Assembly: GCF_009687865.1 (NCBI RefSeq)
Contig: NZ_BLAE01000005.1
Coordinates: 1 to 64,000 of the forward strand
Direction of reading: 5' to 3'
DNA from: Acrocarpospora macrocephala
GTDB taxonomy: Bacteria; Actinomycetota; Actinomycetes; Streptosporangiales; Streptosporangiaceae
Length of the DNA: 64,000 nucleotides
Shown here one piece after another: positions 35,252 through 45,250 of this stretch; position 1 is the first letter of the stretch; every line of letters begins with the position of its first letter. The notes beneath the pieces were generated by a model, which searched no databases, had not been told where the DNA came from, and worked only from the letters and a program-made list of their open reading frames with translations. The translations under genes were made by a program, and so were the position numbers.

Positions 35252-36982
35252 ATGTCGACCGCATCCCCCGTCGTGACCGCCAACCGGTCGGCGCCGCTCA
35301 CCCCGCGACGCCGGTGGTGGCCGACCCCGAAACTGATCATCATCATCGCGGTCGCGGGCGCCATCGGCTACCTCGCCCTCGTGCCCCTCTACTACCTGCT
35401 CTGGGGCACCTTCTTCGACGCCTCGGGCTTCACCCTCGGCGGGTTCGCCACCGCGTACGGCGACTCCCGGATCGGCAGCCTGATCGGCAACTCGCTCTGG
35501 TTCGCGGCCGGCTCCGCGGTGCTCTCCCTCGTGGTCGGCACCAGCCTGGCCTACCTCAACGTCCGGACCGACGTGCCGTTCAAGGCGCTGTTCTTCGCCG
35601 CGTCGATCATCCCCCTGATCATTCCGGGGATCCTGTACACCATCTCGTGGATCTTCCTCGCCAGCCCCGACATCGGCCTCATCAACAAGGCCCTCGAACC
35701 GGTCTTCGGCCCCGCCGCCGTCGACATCTTCACCATCTGGGGCATGATCTGGGTCGAGGGGCTGCACCTGTCCCCCATCGTCTTCCTGCTGATGGTCGCC
35801 GCGTTCCGCTCCATGGACCCGTCGCTGGAGGAGTCGGCGCTGATGTGCGGCGCGAGCCGCCTGCAGGTGTTCCGGAAGATCACCGTGCCGCTGACCCGCC
35901 CGGCCATCGTCGCGGCCGTGCTCGTCATGGCGGTGCGCAGCCTGGAGAGCTTCGAGGTGCCGGCGCTGCTCGGCCTGCAGAACGGCATCTACGTCTTCAC
36001 CAGCCGGATCTACTTCGTGCTCCGCAGCTACCCGCCGGACCTCGCCGCCGCCGGCGCCCTGGCGCTCGGCCTGCTGGTGCTGGCCGTGCTCGGCGTCGCC
36101 ATCTCCAACCTGGTCGGGCGGGCCGGGAAGAGCTTCCAGACCGTGACCGGCAAGGGCTTCCGCCCGCGCCCGATGGAGCTCGGCAAGTGGCGCCCGGTGA
36201 TGGGCGCGGCGATCGTCTGCTACTTCCTGCTGACCGTCGCGGCGCCGCTGGTCGTGCTCCTGTACACCTCGCTGCTCAAGTTCTACCAGGCGCCGTCGAT
36301 GGCGGCGCTGCGGTCGATGTCGCTGGACAACTACGTCGAACTGCTGGGCCTGTCGCAGGCGGCCACCGCGCTGCGGAACTCGCTGTTCCTCGGGGTCGCG
36401 ACCGCGACGCTGGTGATGGCCGTGATGGCGATCGCCGCCTGGATCACGGTGCGCTCCCGCATCCCCGGGCGCCAGCTGATCGACCAGTTCGCGTTCGTGC
36501 CGCTGGTCATCCCCGGCCTGGTGCTCGGTCTCGCGCTGTCCTTCGTGTACCTGCGCAGCCCGATTCCGATCTACGGCACCATTTTCATCCTGCTCATCGC
36601 GTACGTCACCCGGTACATGCCGTACGGCATGCGCTACTCGGTCACCTCAATGCAACAGATCGCCACCGAACTCGAAGAGTCGGCGCAGGTCAGCGGTGCC
36701 AGCTGGTGGCAGACCTTCCGGCGGGTACTGCTCCCGCTGCTCGCGCCCGGCCTGCTGGCCGGCTGGATCTACATCCTCGTGGTCTCGTTCCGCGAGCTGT
36801 CCAGCTCGATCCTGCTCTACAGCCCCGGCAACGAGGTCCTGTCCATCCTCATCTTCGAACAATACGAGAACGGCCAGTTCACCGTGCTCGCCGCGCTCGG
36901 CGTGGTGATGGTCCTGACGCTGGTCGTGCTCGTCACGGTGGCATACAAGCTCGGCGCCAAGGTCGGCTTGCGGGAGAACTAG
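35252..36982 (+). CDS. ABC transporter permease, two fused permease domains (FbpB-like)
   Basis: 576-aa membrane protein with about twelve helices. It carries two copies of the cytoplasmic EAA loop: EESALMCGASRLQVFRKITV in the first half and EESAQVSGASWWQTFRRVLL in the second, so both halves of the pore are in one chain, as in FbpB-type importers. The ATG at 35252 follows GAGAGG and precedes the first helix (KLIIIIAVAGAIGYLALVPL). It works with the two binding proteins upstream and the ATPase downstream. Confidence 0.92.
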   Translation: MSTASPVVTANRSAPLTPRRRWWPTPKLIIIIAVAGAIGYLALVPLYYLLWGTFFDASGFTLGGFATAYGDSRIGSLIGNSLWFAAGSAVLSLVVGTSLAYLNVRTDVPFKALFFAASIIPLIIPGILYTISWIFLASPDIGLINKALEPVFGPAAVDIFTIWGMIWVEGLHLSPIVFLLMVAAFRSMDPSLEESALMCGASRLQVFRKITVPLTRPAIVAAVLVMAVRSLESFEVPALLGLQNGIYVFTSRIYFVLRSYPPDLAAAGALALGLLVLAVLGVAISNLVGRAGKSFQTVTGKGFRPRPMELGKWRPVMGAAIVCYFLLTVAAPLVVLLYTSLLKFYQAPSMAALRSMSLDNYVELLGLSQAATALRNSLFLGVATATLVMAVMAIAAWITVRSRIPGRQLIDQFAFVPLVIPGLVLGLALSFVYLRSPIPIYGTIFILLIAYVTRYMPYGMRYSVTSMQQIATELEESAQVSGASWWQTFRRVLLPLLAPGLLAGWIYILVVSFRELSSSILLYSPGNEVLSILIFEQYENGQFTVLAALGVVMVLTLVVLVTVAYKLGAKVGLREN

Positions 36983-37011
36983 GCCCGGCGGGCCACGATC
37001 AGGAGGACACG

Positions 37012-38149
<1,138 letters not shown>

Positions 38150-38157
<8 letters not shown>

Positions 38158-39373
38158 ACGCTCCGTCCTCCGCAACCGCGACTTCACCCTCTACTGGGCC
38201 GGGGTCGTCGCCTCCCAGATCGGCACCCGCGGCACCGTGGCCGCCAACTTCTACCACGTGTACCAGCTGACCGGGTCCATCGCGTACACCGGTCTGGTGG
38301 GCGCGGCGCAGGCGGTCGCGCTGCTGGTGCTCAGCCCGCTCGGCGGCGCGCTGGCCGACCGGCTGGACCGGCGCAGGCTGCTTCAGGCGGCGCAGGGGGT
38401 GGCGCTCGTGGTGGCCGCCGCGCTGGCCTGGCTGACCCTGACCGGCCGCGTCCAGGCCTGGCAGGTCGTCGCCTCCGTGGTGCTCACCACCGCCGCCGCG
38501 ACGTTCGACCAGCCGGCCCGGCAGGCGCTCATCCCGGCCCTGGTCCCCCGGGCCCAGATCGGCCAGGCGATCGCGCTGCTGAATCCGTCGCGGGAACTGG
38601 CGATCCTGGTCGGGCCGCTGCTGGCGGGGATGCTGATCACCGTCGCCGGTCCCGGGCTCATGTACGCCGTCGACGCGGCCACCTACGGCCTGCTCGTCGC
38701 GGTGCTCGCCGTCATGCGGATCGCCGGCCTGACGCCGGGCGGGGAGCGGCGCTCGGTGCTGCACTCCATCGCGGAGGGCGCCCGGTACATCCGGCACCGC
38801 CCGCTCATCTACCGGCTCATGGCGCTGGACCTGTCCGCCACCGTGTTCAGCGCCTACCGGGTCCTGCTCCCGGCCCTCGCCGTCGACGTCCTGCAGGTCG
38901 GCTCCACCGGGTACGGCGTGCTGTCGGCCGCCCCCTCGGCCGGGGCGCTGCTCGCCACGTACTCCGTCTACCGGACCGTCCAGCGCAGCAGCAGGCAGGG
39001 CGCGGTGCTGCTCGCCGCCACCGCGCTCTACGGCGTGTCGGCGCTGCTGCTGGCGCACGCGCCGCTGTACTGGACGGCGGTCGTGGCGGCCGGGCTGCTC
39101 GGCGCCTGCGACGCGATGGCCACCACCATCCGGCACGCCGCCGTGCAGATCGACACGCCGGACGAGATCCGCGGCCGGGTCACCGCCTTCTACCAGATGT
39201 CCTCCCGCGGCGGCCCGGCCATCGGGGATGTCGTCGTCGGCGCGTTCGCCGGGCTGGTCGGCCCGGTCGCCGCGCTCACCGTCGGAGCCTTCGGCCCGAT
39301 CCTGGTGGCCGCGGCGTTCTGGACGCGGGAACCCGTGGTGCGCTCCTACACCGGCGTCGTCGCCGAGGAGTGA
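38150..39373 (+). CDS. MFS transporter (second, MFS_3-like)
   Basis: Major facilitator, 407 aa, beginning ERSVLRNRDFTLYWAGVVAS, with the loop 2-3 motif ADRLDRRRLL and FDQPARQALIPALVPRAQI in the middle, the same branch as the exporter at 30000-31253. The start is a TTG overlapping the ATPase stop by 8 bases, with no strong ribosome site, so translation is probably coupled to the ATPase. It is likely an exporter of intermediates or a second importer. It is convergent with the ThDP gene two bases away. Confidence 0.82.
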
Positions 39374-39374
39374 G

Positions 39375-41135
39375 CTACTTGGGCTGGCAGACCACGTCGA
39401 CGAGCGCCGGGCGGCCGGTGGCCATGACGTGGTCGGCGGCCCGGCGTACCGCGGCCCGCACCGCGTCGGGGTCGGTCACCGGCCCCTCGGCCTGCCAGCC
39501 GAAGCCGCGGGCGACGGCGGCGAAGTCGGGGGCCGGGGTGTCGATCGCCATGCCGATGGCGGCCCGGTCCAGGGGGGTGCCGCGCTGGCGGGCCAGCCGC
39601 TCCTGGTGCTCCCAGTCGTTGTAGTAGGCGCGGTTGTTGAACATCACGACCAGCATCGGCAGCTCGTACCTGGCGGCCACCCACAGCGCGCCCACGTCGA
39701 ACATGAGGTCGCCGTCGGGCTGCAGGTCGACCACCAGCCGCCCGGTGCCCTTGTGGGCGAGGGCCACGCCGAGCGAGATGCCGATCTGGGTGGCCGTCCC
39801 GAGCTGCCGGCCCGGGTGCCGGTGGGGGCGGTCGAAGTCCCAGGTGCGCAGGGCCCACTCGGCGGCGGTTCCCGCGGTGAGCACCCAGTCGTGCTCGCGG
39901 ACCACCTCCCAGACTTCGGCGGCCAGCCGGGCGGTGGACACCGGCGAGTCCCCGGCCTGCTTGTCCGCGGCGGTCCGCCAGCCGGCCCAGGTGTCCCGGT
40001 GCAGGTCGCGCAGCTCGTCGCGCCACGCCTCCCGCCGTGCCCGCCGCATCTGCGGCTCCTGGGCCAGGACGCGGCGGCACTCGTCCAGCAGCAGCGGCAG
40101 CGCCACCGAGGTGTCCGCGGTAACCTGCAGGTCGGTCGGGACCAGCTCGGCGTAGTCCTCGCTCCACGAGGAGATGCCCACGTCGTTGAAGCCCAGGTCG
40201 AGGATGGCGGTGCCGGCGGCGAGGCGGGAGGTGATCCGCCGGGTGGCGGACTCCAGCCGCTGGGTCGCCTTGCCCATGTCCTTCACGTCGACGAACAGCA
40301 CGCAGTCGGCGCGCTCCAGCGCCGCGGAACCGGTCACGTTGAGCTCGTGCCGGTTGGGGAAGTTCAGCCGCCAGTGGGTCTCGACCGCGCCGATCCCCAC
40401 CTCCGCCGCGAGGAGGGTGAGGGTGTCGAAGGATTCCGGGTGCCGGCCCGGATAGCCGAGCACCATCACGGGGCGGTCGGCGGCGCACAGCCGCCGGGCC
40501 AGGTCGCGCAGCGCGGCCGGCTCAGGCGCCAGGGCCGAGGGCAGCGCGGCGAGGCGAGCCAGGTCCTGGAGCGGCACGGGGTCGCTCACCTGGTCCTCCT
40601 GCAGCCCGGCGTCGAGCGCGACGTAGACCGGACCGGCCGGCTGCTCGCGGGCGATCCGGTGGGCGCGGGCGAGGATGGCCGGCACCGAGGCGAGCGAGCG
40701 CGGTTCGTGGTCCCACTTGGTGTAGGCGCGCACCGCCTCGCCCTGCACGTTGGCGGAGTGGATCCAGTCGATGTTGGGCCGGCGGCGGACGTGGTCGGCG
40801 GGGCCCGAGCCGCCGAGGACGAGGACCGGGGTGCGGTCGATGTAGGCGTAGTAGACGCCCATGGTGCCGTGCAGCAGCCCGACGAGGTCGTGCAGGATGA
40901 CGGCCATCGGCTCGCCGGTCACCTTCGCGTACCCGTGCGCCACGCCCATCGCGATCTTCTCGTGCGGGCACTCGATCATGGTGATCTCGTCGCCGCCGTA
41001 ATTGACGAGCGAGTCGTGCAGCCCGCGGAACGACGAGCCGGGGTTGAGCGCGACGTACTTGAGCCCGAGCCCGCGCAGCACGTCCACCATCACGTCCGAG
41101 CCCCAGACCGGCTCGGAGTAGGGGGCGAAGTTCAC
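39375..41135 (-). CDS. ThDP-dependent enzyme (last gene of the six-gene operon)
   Basis: 586-aa thiamine-diphosphate enzyme. N-terminal ALNPGSSFRGLHDSLVNYGG and the PYR-domain glutamate in CPHEKIAMGVAHGYAKVTG are clear; the PP domain shows QPDGDLMFDVGALWVAARYE and FNNRAYYND, the Mg-ThDP motif. GTG 41135 overlaps the aldehyde dehydrogenase stop (GTGA); a GTG one codon earlier is also possible. The frame stays open far upstream, but only as the opposite reading within the dehydrogenase gene, so this is not a fusion. It is paralogous to the protein at 42580-44355. With an aldehyde dehydrogenase between them, a decarboxylation yielding an aldehyde is a natural guess. Confidence 0.87.
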   Translation of the reverse strand: MNFAPYSEPVWGSDVMVDVLRGLGLKYVALNPGSSFRGLHDSLVNYGGDEITMIECPHEKIAMGVAHGYAKVTGEPMAVILHDLVGLLHGTMGVYYAYIDRTPVLVLGGSGPADHVRRRPNIDWIHSANVQGEAVRAYTKWDHEPRSLASVPAILARAHRIAREQPAGPVYVALDAGLQEDQVSDPVPLQDLARLAALPSALAPEPAALRDLARRLCAADRPVMVLGYPGRHPESFDTLTLLAAEVGIGAVETHWRLNFPNRHELNVTGSAALERADCVLFVDVKDMGKATQRLESATRRITSRLAAGTAILDLGFNDVGISSWSEDYAELVPTDLQVTADTSVALPLLLDECRRVLAQEPQMRRARREAWRDELRDLHRDTWAGWRTAADKQAGDSPVSTARLAAEVWEVVREHDWVLTAGTAAEWALRTWDFDRPHRHPGRQLGTATQIGISLGVALAHKGTGRLVVDLQPDGDLMFDVGALWVAARYELPMLVVMFNNRAYYNDWEHQERLARQRGTPLDRAAIGMAIDTPAPDFAAVARGFGWQAEGPVTDPDAVRAAVRRAADHVMATGRPALVDVVCQPK

Positions 41136-42583
41136 CACAGGGTCACCGTCACGGTCTTCTCGCGGGTGTACGACACGAGTTCCTCCAAGCTGTTCTCTTT
41201 GCCCAGGCCGCTGCTCTTCCAGCCGCCGAACGGGGTGCCGGTCGGGCGCCTGCCGGTGCCGTTGACGTAGACGTAGCCCGCCTCCAGCGCGGCCGCGGTG
41301 CGGTGCGCGGCCGACACGTCCCTGGTCCAGACGTTGGCGGTCAGGCCGAGCGGCGTGTCGTTCGCACGGCGGACCACGTCGTCGACGTCCCGCCAGGTGA
41401 GCAGCGACATGACCGGCCCGAAGATCTCCTCCCGGACCACGGTCATGGTGTCGTCGAGGCCGGTGAGCAGGGTCGGTTCGACGAAGAAGCCGCGCGGGCG
41501 ACCGGCCGGGCGACCGCCGCCGTACGCGATGGTGGCGCCCTCCCGGCGGGCGGTGTCGAGATATCCCAGGACCCGGTCGTGGTGGGCGCGGAAGGCGAGC
41601 GGCCCGACCTGGGTGTCCTCCCCCATCGGGTCGCCGACGCGCAGCCGCGCCAGCTGTTCGACGAGCGCGTCCTGGAACCGCCCGGCGATGTCGGCGTGCA
41701 CGTAGAGGCGGGAGGTGGAGCCGCACGACTGCCCGGTGCACCGGGCGATGTTCATCCCGGCGATCGCGGCCGCGGCGGCCCGGTCGACGTCCACGTCGGG
41801 GAAGACGATGATCGGGTTCTTGCCGCCGAGTTCGAGCGTGACGTGCTTGATCCCCTCCGCCGCGCCGTGGAGCACGGCGCGGCCGGAGGGGACGGAGCCG
41901 GTGAAGGCGATCCGGTGCACGCCAGGGTGGGCGACCAGGGCCGCGCCGGCCGCCGCGCCCGTACCGGTGATCACGTTGAGCACGCCGGGGGGAAGCACGT
42001 CGGCGGCGATCCTGGCGAGTTCGAGCGCGGACAGCGACGACTGCTCGCCCGGTTTGAGCACGACCGTGTTGCCGGTGGCGAGCGGTGCGGCGACCTTGCC
42101 CGCGGCGAACTTGAACGGATGGTTGAACGGCACGATCCTGGCCACCACCCCGTACGGCTCGCGCACCGTGTAGGACAGCGTGTCCGGTGCGGGCGGAGCC
42201 GTACTGCCCCGGGCTTCCGGCGCCAGCCCGGCGTAGTAGCCGATCTCGGCGACCGCGCCGGTCACGTCGGCGCGCGCGCCGGACAGCGGCAGACCGGCGT
42301 CGCGGACGTCGAGGTGGGCCAGCCACTCCGCCTCGGCGTCGATGCGCCGGGCCAGCTCCCGCAGCAGGGCGCCGCGGCGCGCCCAGCCGAGGTCGCGCCA
42401 GCCGGGGGCGGCCGCGTGGGCGGCGTCCACGGCTGCCTCGACGTCCGCCGCGCCGGCGGCGGGTATGGTCGCGATGAGCTCCTCGCTGGTCGGGTCCACG
42501 GCCTCGATCCGGCCACCGGCCGCGGCGTCGACCCAGGCGCCGCCGACCAGCATCAGGCGGTGCTGCACATCGGCCGGGCTCAT
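41132..42583 (-). CDS. Aldehyde dehydrogenase (NAD(P)-dependent)
   Basis: 483-aa ALDH superfamily enzyme. Key pieces are VPFNHPFKFAAGKVAAPLAT, FTGSVPSGRAVLHGAAEG, LELGGKNPIIVFPDVD (catalytic Glu) and the nucleophilic cysteine in CTGQSCGSTSRLYVH. It starts with an ATG overlapping the upstream ThDP gene stop (ATGA) and ends in a GTGA overlap with the next. Lying between two ThDP enzymes, it most likely oxidises an aldehyde they release to a carboxylate. Confidence 0.93.
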   Translation of the reverse strand: MSPADVQHRLMLVGGAWVDAAAGGRIEAVDPTSEELIATIPAAGAADVEAAVDAAHAAAPGWRDLGWARRGALLRELARRIDAEAEWLAHLDVRDAGLPLSGARADVTGAVAEIGYYAGLAPEARGSTAPPAPDTLSYTVREPYGVVARIVPFNHPFKFAAGKVAAPLATGNTVVLKPGEQSSLSALELARIAADVLPPGVLNVITGTGAAAGAALVAHPGVHRIAFTGSVPSGRAVLHGAAEGIKHVTLELGGKNPIIVFPDVDVDRAAAAAIAGMNIARCTGQSCGSTSRLYVHADIAGRFQDALVEQLARLRVGDPMGEDTQVGPLAFRAHHDRVLGYLDTARREGATIAYGGGRPAGRPRGFFVEPTLLTGLDDTMTVVREEIFGPVMSLLTWRDVDDVVRRANDTPLGLTANVWTRDVSAAHRTAAALEAGYVYVNGTGRRPTGTPFGGWKSSGLGKENSLEELVSYTREKTVTVTLW

Positions 42584-44355
42584 CGGGGAGCCACCCGGGC
42601 GTGGACCACCGCGGTCGCACCCTCGCGGACCGCCGCGAGCGCGTTCCGCAGCGATGGCCCCAGCTCGTCCGGATCCTCGACGGGGCCTGTCGCCCAGCAG
42701 CCGTACGAGCGGGCCAGCGCGGCGATGTCGACGGCAGGGTCCGCGATGCGCATGCCGATCCAGCTGTTCTCAGCCGGGCGGCCACGCTCGTTCGCCACCT
42801 CTGCCTGATGCGGCTCGTCGTTGTAGAAGGAGCTGTTGTCGTTGACCACGATCAGCGCCGGTATCCGGTAGTGGGTGGCGGTCCACAGCGCACCGGCGGC
42901 CATCAGCAGGTCGCCGTCGCCGATGATGCCGACGGCGAGCTGGCCACGGTCGCGCGCGGCGAGCGCTCCGCCGATCAGCGCCCCCGGCCCGTAACCGACG
43001 CCGCCGCCCCCTGAGTGGCCGAGGTAGGAACCGGCGCCCGGCAGCTGCCAGAGCCCTTCCGGCCAGGTCCGGGTGTTGCGCAGGCACAGCAGATGGTCGG
43101 CGTCGCGTACCGCCTGCCAGACCTCGCCGACGAGCCGGGCCGGAGAGATGCGCCGGTCCGCCCAGCGGGCCTCGACGGCCCCGCGCTGCCGCCGTCGAAG
43201 CCGGGCCGCGCGCTCGCGCACGACCTCACGACGGGCCGATGCGGCCGCCGGTTTCACCCGGTCGGCGAGCGCGTCGAGCAGCATCCGCAGGCCGAGCAGC
43301 GGATCGCTGAGCAGCGCGATGTCGCGTGGGTACGGCGCGGCCCCGGCGTTGCTCCAGGAACGCAGGCCGAGGTCACCGTGGGACAGGTCGATGACCACCC
43401 GGGCGTCCGCCGAACGTTCGGGGCCGCCGTGGCGCGGGCCGCGCGGGCGCGGGTTCAGTATGGCGGCCGGGTCGACGACGTCGACGGCGAGGACGACGTC
43501 GGCCTCGCCGATGACGCCCCGATCACCCGTGCAGTTCTGCGGGTGGGCTGTTGGGAGCGCGGTCATGTTGCGGTCGTCGTGGTAGGCCGCGCCGAGCAGC
43601 TCCACGAGCGCGGCCAGCGGCGGGGCCGACGCCGGGTCGAGGGCAACACGCCCAGCGATCACGACCGGGCGCTCGGCGGCGGCGAGGGCGTTCACCGCCT
43701 CCTCCAGGATGGCCGGATCCGGTCCGAAGGCGGGTGCGGGGAGGAACGCGCGGGGGTCGGGAAGGGGTGGGACCGCATCGAGGCGTTCCTCCTGCCCACC
43801 GGCGTCGAGCGAGACGTACGCCGGTCCGCGCGGCGCCGACAGCGCCCGCTGCCTGGCCCGCAGCAGGTCGGCGGCGAACGCGCCGGCGGTGGCGGGTTCG
43901 GCGTCCCAGACCACGAAGTCGCGGACCAGCTGCGCCTGGGTGGTGGCGGAGTGGCTCCAGTCGATGGCGCGGCGCAGCGCCGGGTCGGCCGGGCCGCTGC
44001 CGCCGAGCAGCAGCAGCGGTGTGCGGTCACACCAGGCGTTGTAGACGGCCATCGAGGCGTGCATCAACCCGACGAGATCGTGCACGGCGGCCACGCCGAG
44101 CCGTCCGGTGGCCTTGGACCAGCCGTGGGCGAGCGAGACCGCGATCTCCTCGTGCAGGCACAGCAGCAGCTGCGGGCTCCGGTTGCCGCCGTGGTTGACC
44201 ACCGAGTCGTGCAGGCCCCGGAACGATGAGCCGGGGTTCATCGGCAGGTACGGCACGTCCTGGGCATGCAGCAGGTCGACGACGAGGTCACTGCCCCACG
44301 CGGGGAGCCCCCGCGTGGGCGACAGTCCCTCCGGCCGTTCCACGTCGGGATTCAC
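42580..44355 (-). CDS. ThDP-dependent enzyme (fourth gene of the six-gene operon)
   Basis: 591-aa paralogue of the ThDP enzyme at 39375-41135. Shared features are PMNPGSSFRGLHDSVVNHGG and the activating Glu in CLHEEIAVSLAHGWSKATG; the PP domain carries GDGDLLMAAGALWTATHYR and NDNSSFYND. The GTG start shares bases with the AAA+ gene stop (GTGA). The two paralogues differ clearly in the central domain, so they may form a heteromer or act on successive 2-oxo acids. Neither matches a named decarboxylase that I can recognise. Confidence 0.87.
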   Translation of the reverse strand: MNPDVERPEGLSPTRGLPAWGSDLVVDLLHAQDVPYLPMNPGSSFRGLHDSVVNHGGNRSPQLLLCLHEEIAVSLAHGWSKATGRLGVAAVHDLVGLMHASMAVYNAWCDRTPLLLLGGSGPADPALRRAIDWSHSATTQAQLVRDFVVWDAEPATAGAFAADLLRARQRALSAPRGPAYVSLDAGGQEERLDAVPPLPDPRAFLPAPAFGPDPAILEEAVNALAAAERPVVIAGRVALDPASAPPLAALVELLGAAYHDDRNMTALPTAHPQNCTGDRGVIGEADVVLAVDVVDPAAILNPRPRGPRHGGPERSADARVVIDLSHGDLGLRSWSNAGAAPYPRDIALLSDPLLGLRMLLDALADRVKPAAASARREVVRERAARLRRRQRGAVEARWADRRISPARLVGEVWQAVRDADHLLCLRNTRTWPEGLWQLPGAGSYLGHSGGGGVGYGPGALIGGALAARDRGQLAVGIIGDGDLLMAAGALWTATHYRIPALIVVNDNSSFYNDEPHQAEVANERGRPAENSWIGMRIADPAVDIAALARSYGCWATGPVEDPDELGPSLRNALAAVREGATAVVHARVAPR

Positions 44356-45248
44356 GCTGTCACCGCCGGGATAGCGGCGACATCGACGGCGGCCAGGAGG
44401 TCATCGGCGGTCAGGCGTTCGGGGTCGGCGGCCAGTTCGGGCCGTTGTGCCACGGCGGCGAGGACGGTCTTGCGCATCCGGCGGCCGTCGAAGCCCGCGC
44501 AGGCGGTGGCGAGTTTGGCGTGCAATGGCGTGTCCTCGGCCAGCGGCCGCAACTTCGGCCAGAGGGTGGCGAGTTCGGCCAGCGACGAGGCGACGATGCG
44601 GGCGAGGACGTCGGTGTCAGGCAGGTCCAGCTCCAGCACCAGGTCGGCGCGGGACAGGAACGCCTCGTCGACGGCCCCGGTGAGGTTGGTGGTGGCGAGC
44701 AGCAGCAGATGGGGGCACGCGTCGCGGAGCGAGTCGAGGCCGGCGAGGACGGCGTCGGTGGCGCGGTGCACGTCGACCGGGTTGGTCTCGAAGGAGGCGG
44801 CGCTCCGGCGTACCGCGAGGGCTTCGACCTCGTCGACGAGCACGACGGTGTGCGGGCGGCGGGCGGCGAGTTCGGGCAGGGTCTCGGTGAACAGCCGCCG
44901 GACGGCGCGCTGGCTTTCGCCGAGCATCTCGCCGGGAAAAGCGTGCGGGTCGACCTCCACGAACGTGGTGGCGCCGCGGGCGGCGACCGCGACGGCCGCC
45001 GCCTGGGCCAGGCCCTGGCACAGGGTGGTCTTGCCGGTGCCGGGCGGCCCGGACAGGACCACCAGGCCGTGCGGCGGCCCGGAGAGCGAGCGCAGCGCCC
45101 GCCCGTGGCGCAGCACGAGAACGGCCGTGCCGAGCAGGCGCTCTTTCGTCCCCGGTGGGACGATCATCGAGTCCCAGGGGCCGTCGTGGTGGTCGGCGGG
45201 CAGGGTGTGGATGCCGCTGATACCCGGCGGCAGGCGAAGGTCGGCCAC
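44352..45248 (-). CDS. TRIP13/Pch2-clade AAA+ ATPase
   Basis: 298-aa AAA+ protein. Walker A GPPGTGKT is at residues 67-74, Walker B VVLVDE at 135-140, sensor 1 Asn188 in ATTNLTGAVD, a candidate Arg finger in FLSRADL (Arg200) and sensor 2 in GFDGRRMRK (about 252-260). The wording LSGPPGTGKTTLCQGLAQ, VDEVEALAVRRSA, VDVHRATDAVLAGLDSL and TTNLTGAVDEAFLSRAD follows eukaryotic TRIP13/Pch2 almost motif by motif. The adaptor-binding N-terminal domain is reduced to about 45 residues. GTG 45248 is three bases after the cupin stop; the frame upstream reads only against the cupin gene. Its place in a metabolic operon is unexpected; a remodelling or maturation role for a partner enzyme is inference. Confidence 0.85.
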   Translation of the reverse strand: MADLRLPPGISGIHTLPADHHDGPWDSMIVPPGTKERLLGTAVLVLRHGRALRSLSGPPHGLVVLSGPPGTGKTTLCQGLAQAAAVAVAARGATTFVEVDPHAFPGEMLGESQRAVRRLFTETLPELAARRPHTVVLVDEVEALAVRRSAASFETNPVDVHRATDAVLAGLDSLRDACPHLLLLATTNLTGAVDEAFLSRADLVLELDLPDTDVLARIVASSLAELATLWPKLRPLAEDTPLHAKLATACAGFDGRRMRKTVLAAVAQRPELAADPERLTADDLLAAVDVAAIPAVTA

Positions 45249-45250
45249 GG

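Noticed and set aside
39228-41270. A 680-codon open frame on the plus strand.
   Set aside because: Low-complexity His/Val/Gly/Arg-rich mirror of the ThDP gene.
39375-42785. A very long open frame that could be read as a fusion of a ThDP enzyme with an extra N-terminal domain.
   Set aside because: The upstream part is in a different frame from the aldehyde dehydrogenase, has the biased Arg/Gly/Pro composition of a wrong-frame reading, and overlaps a gene with clear ALDH motifs.
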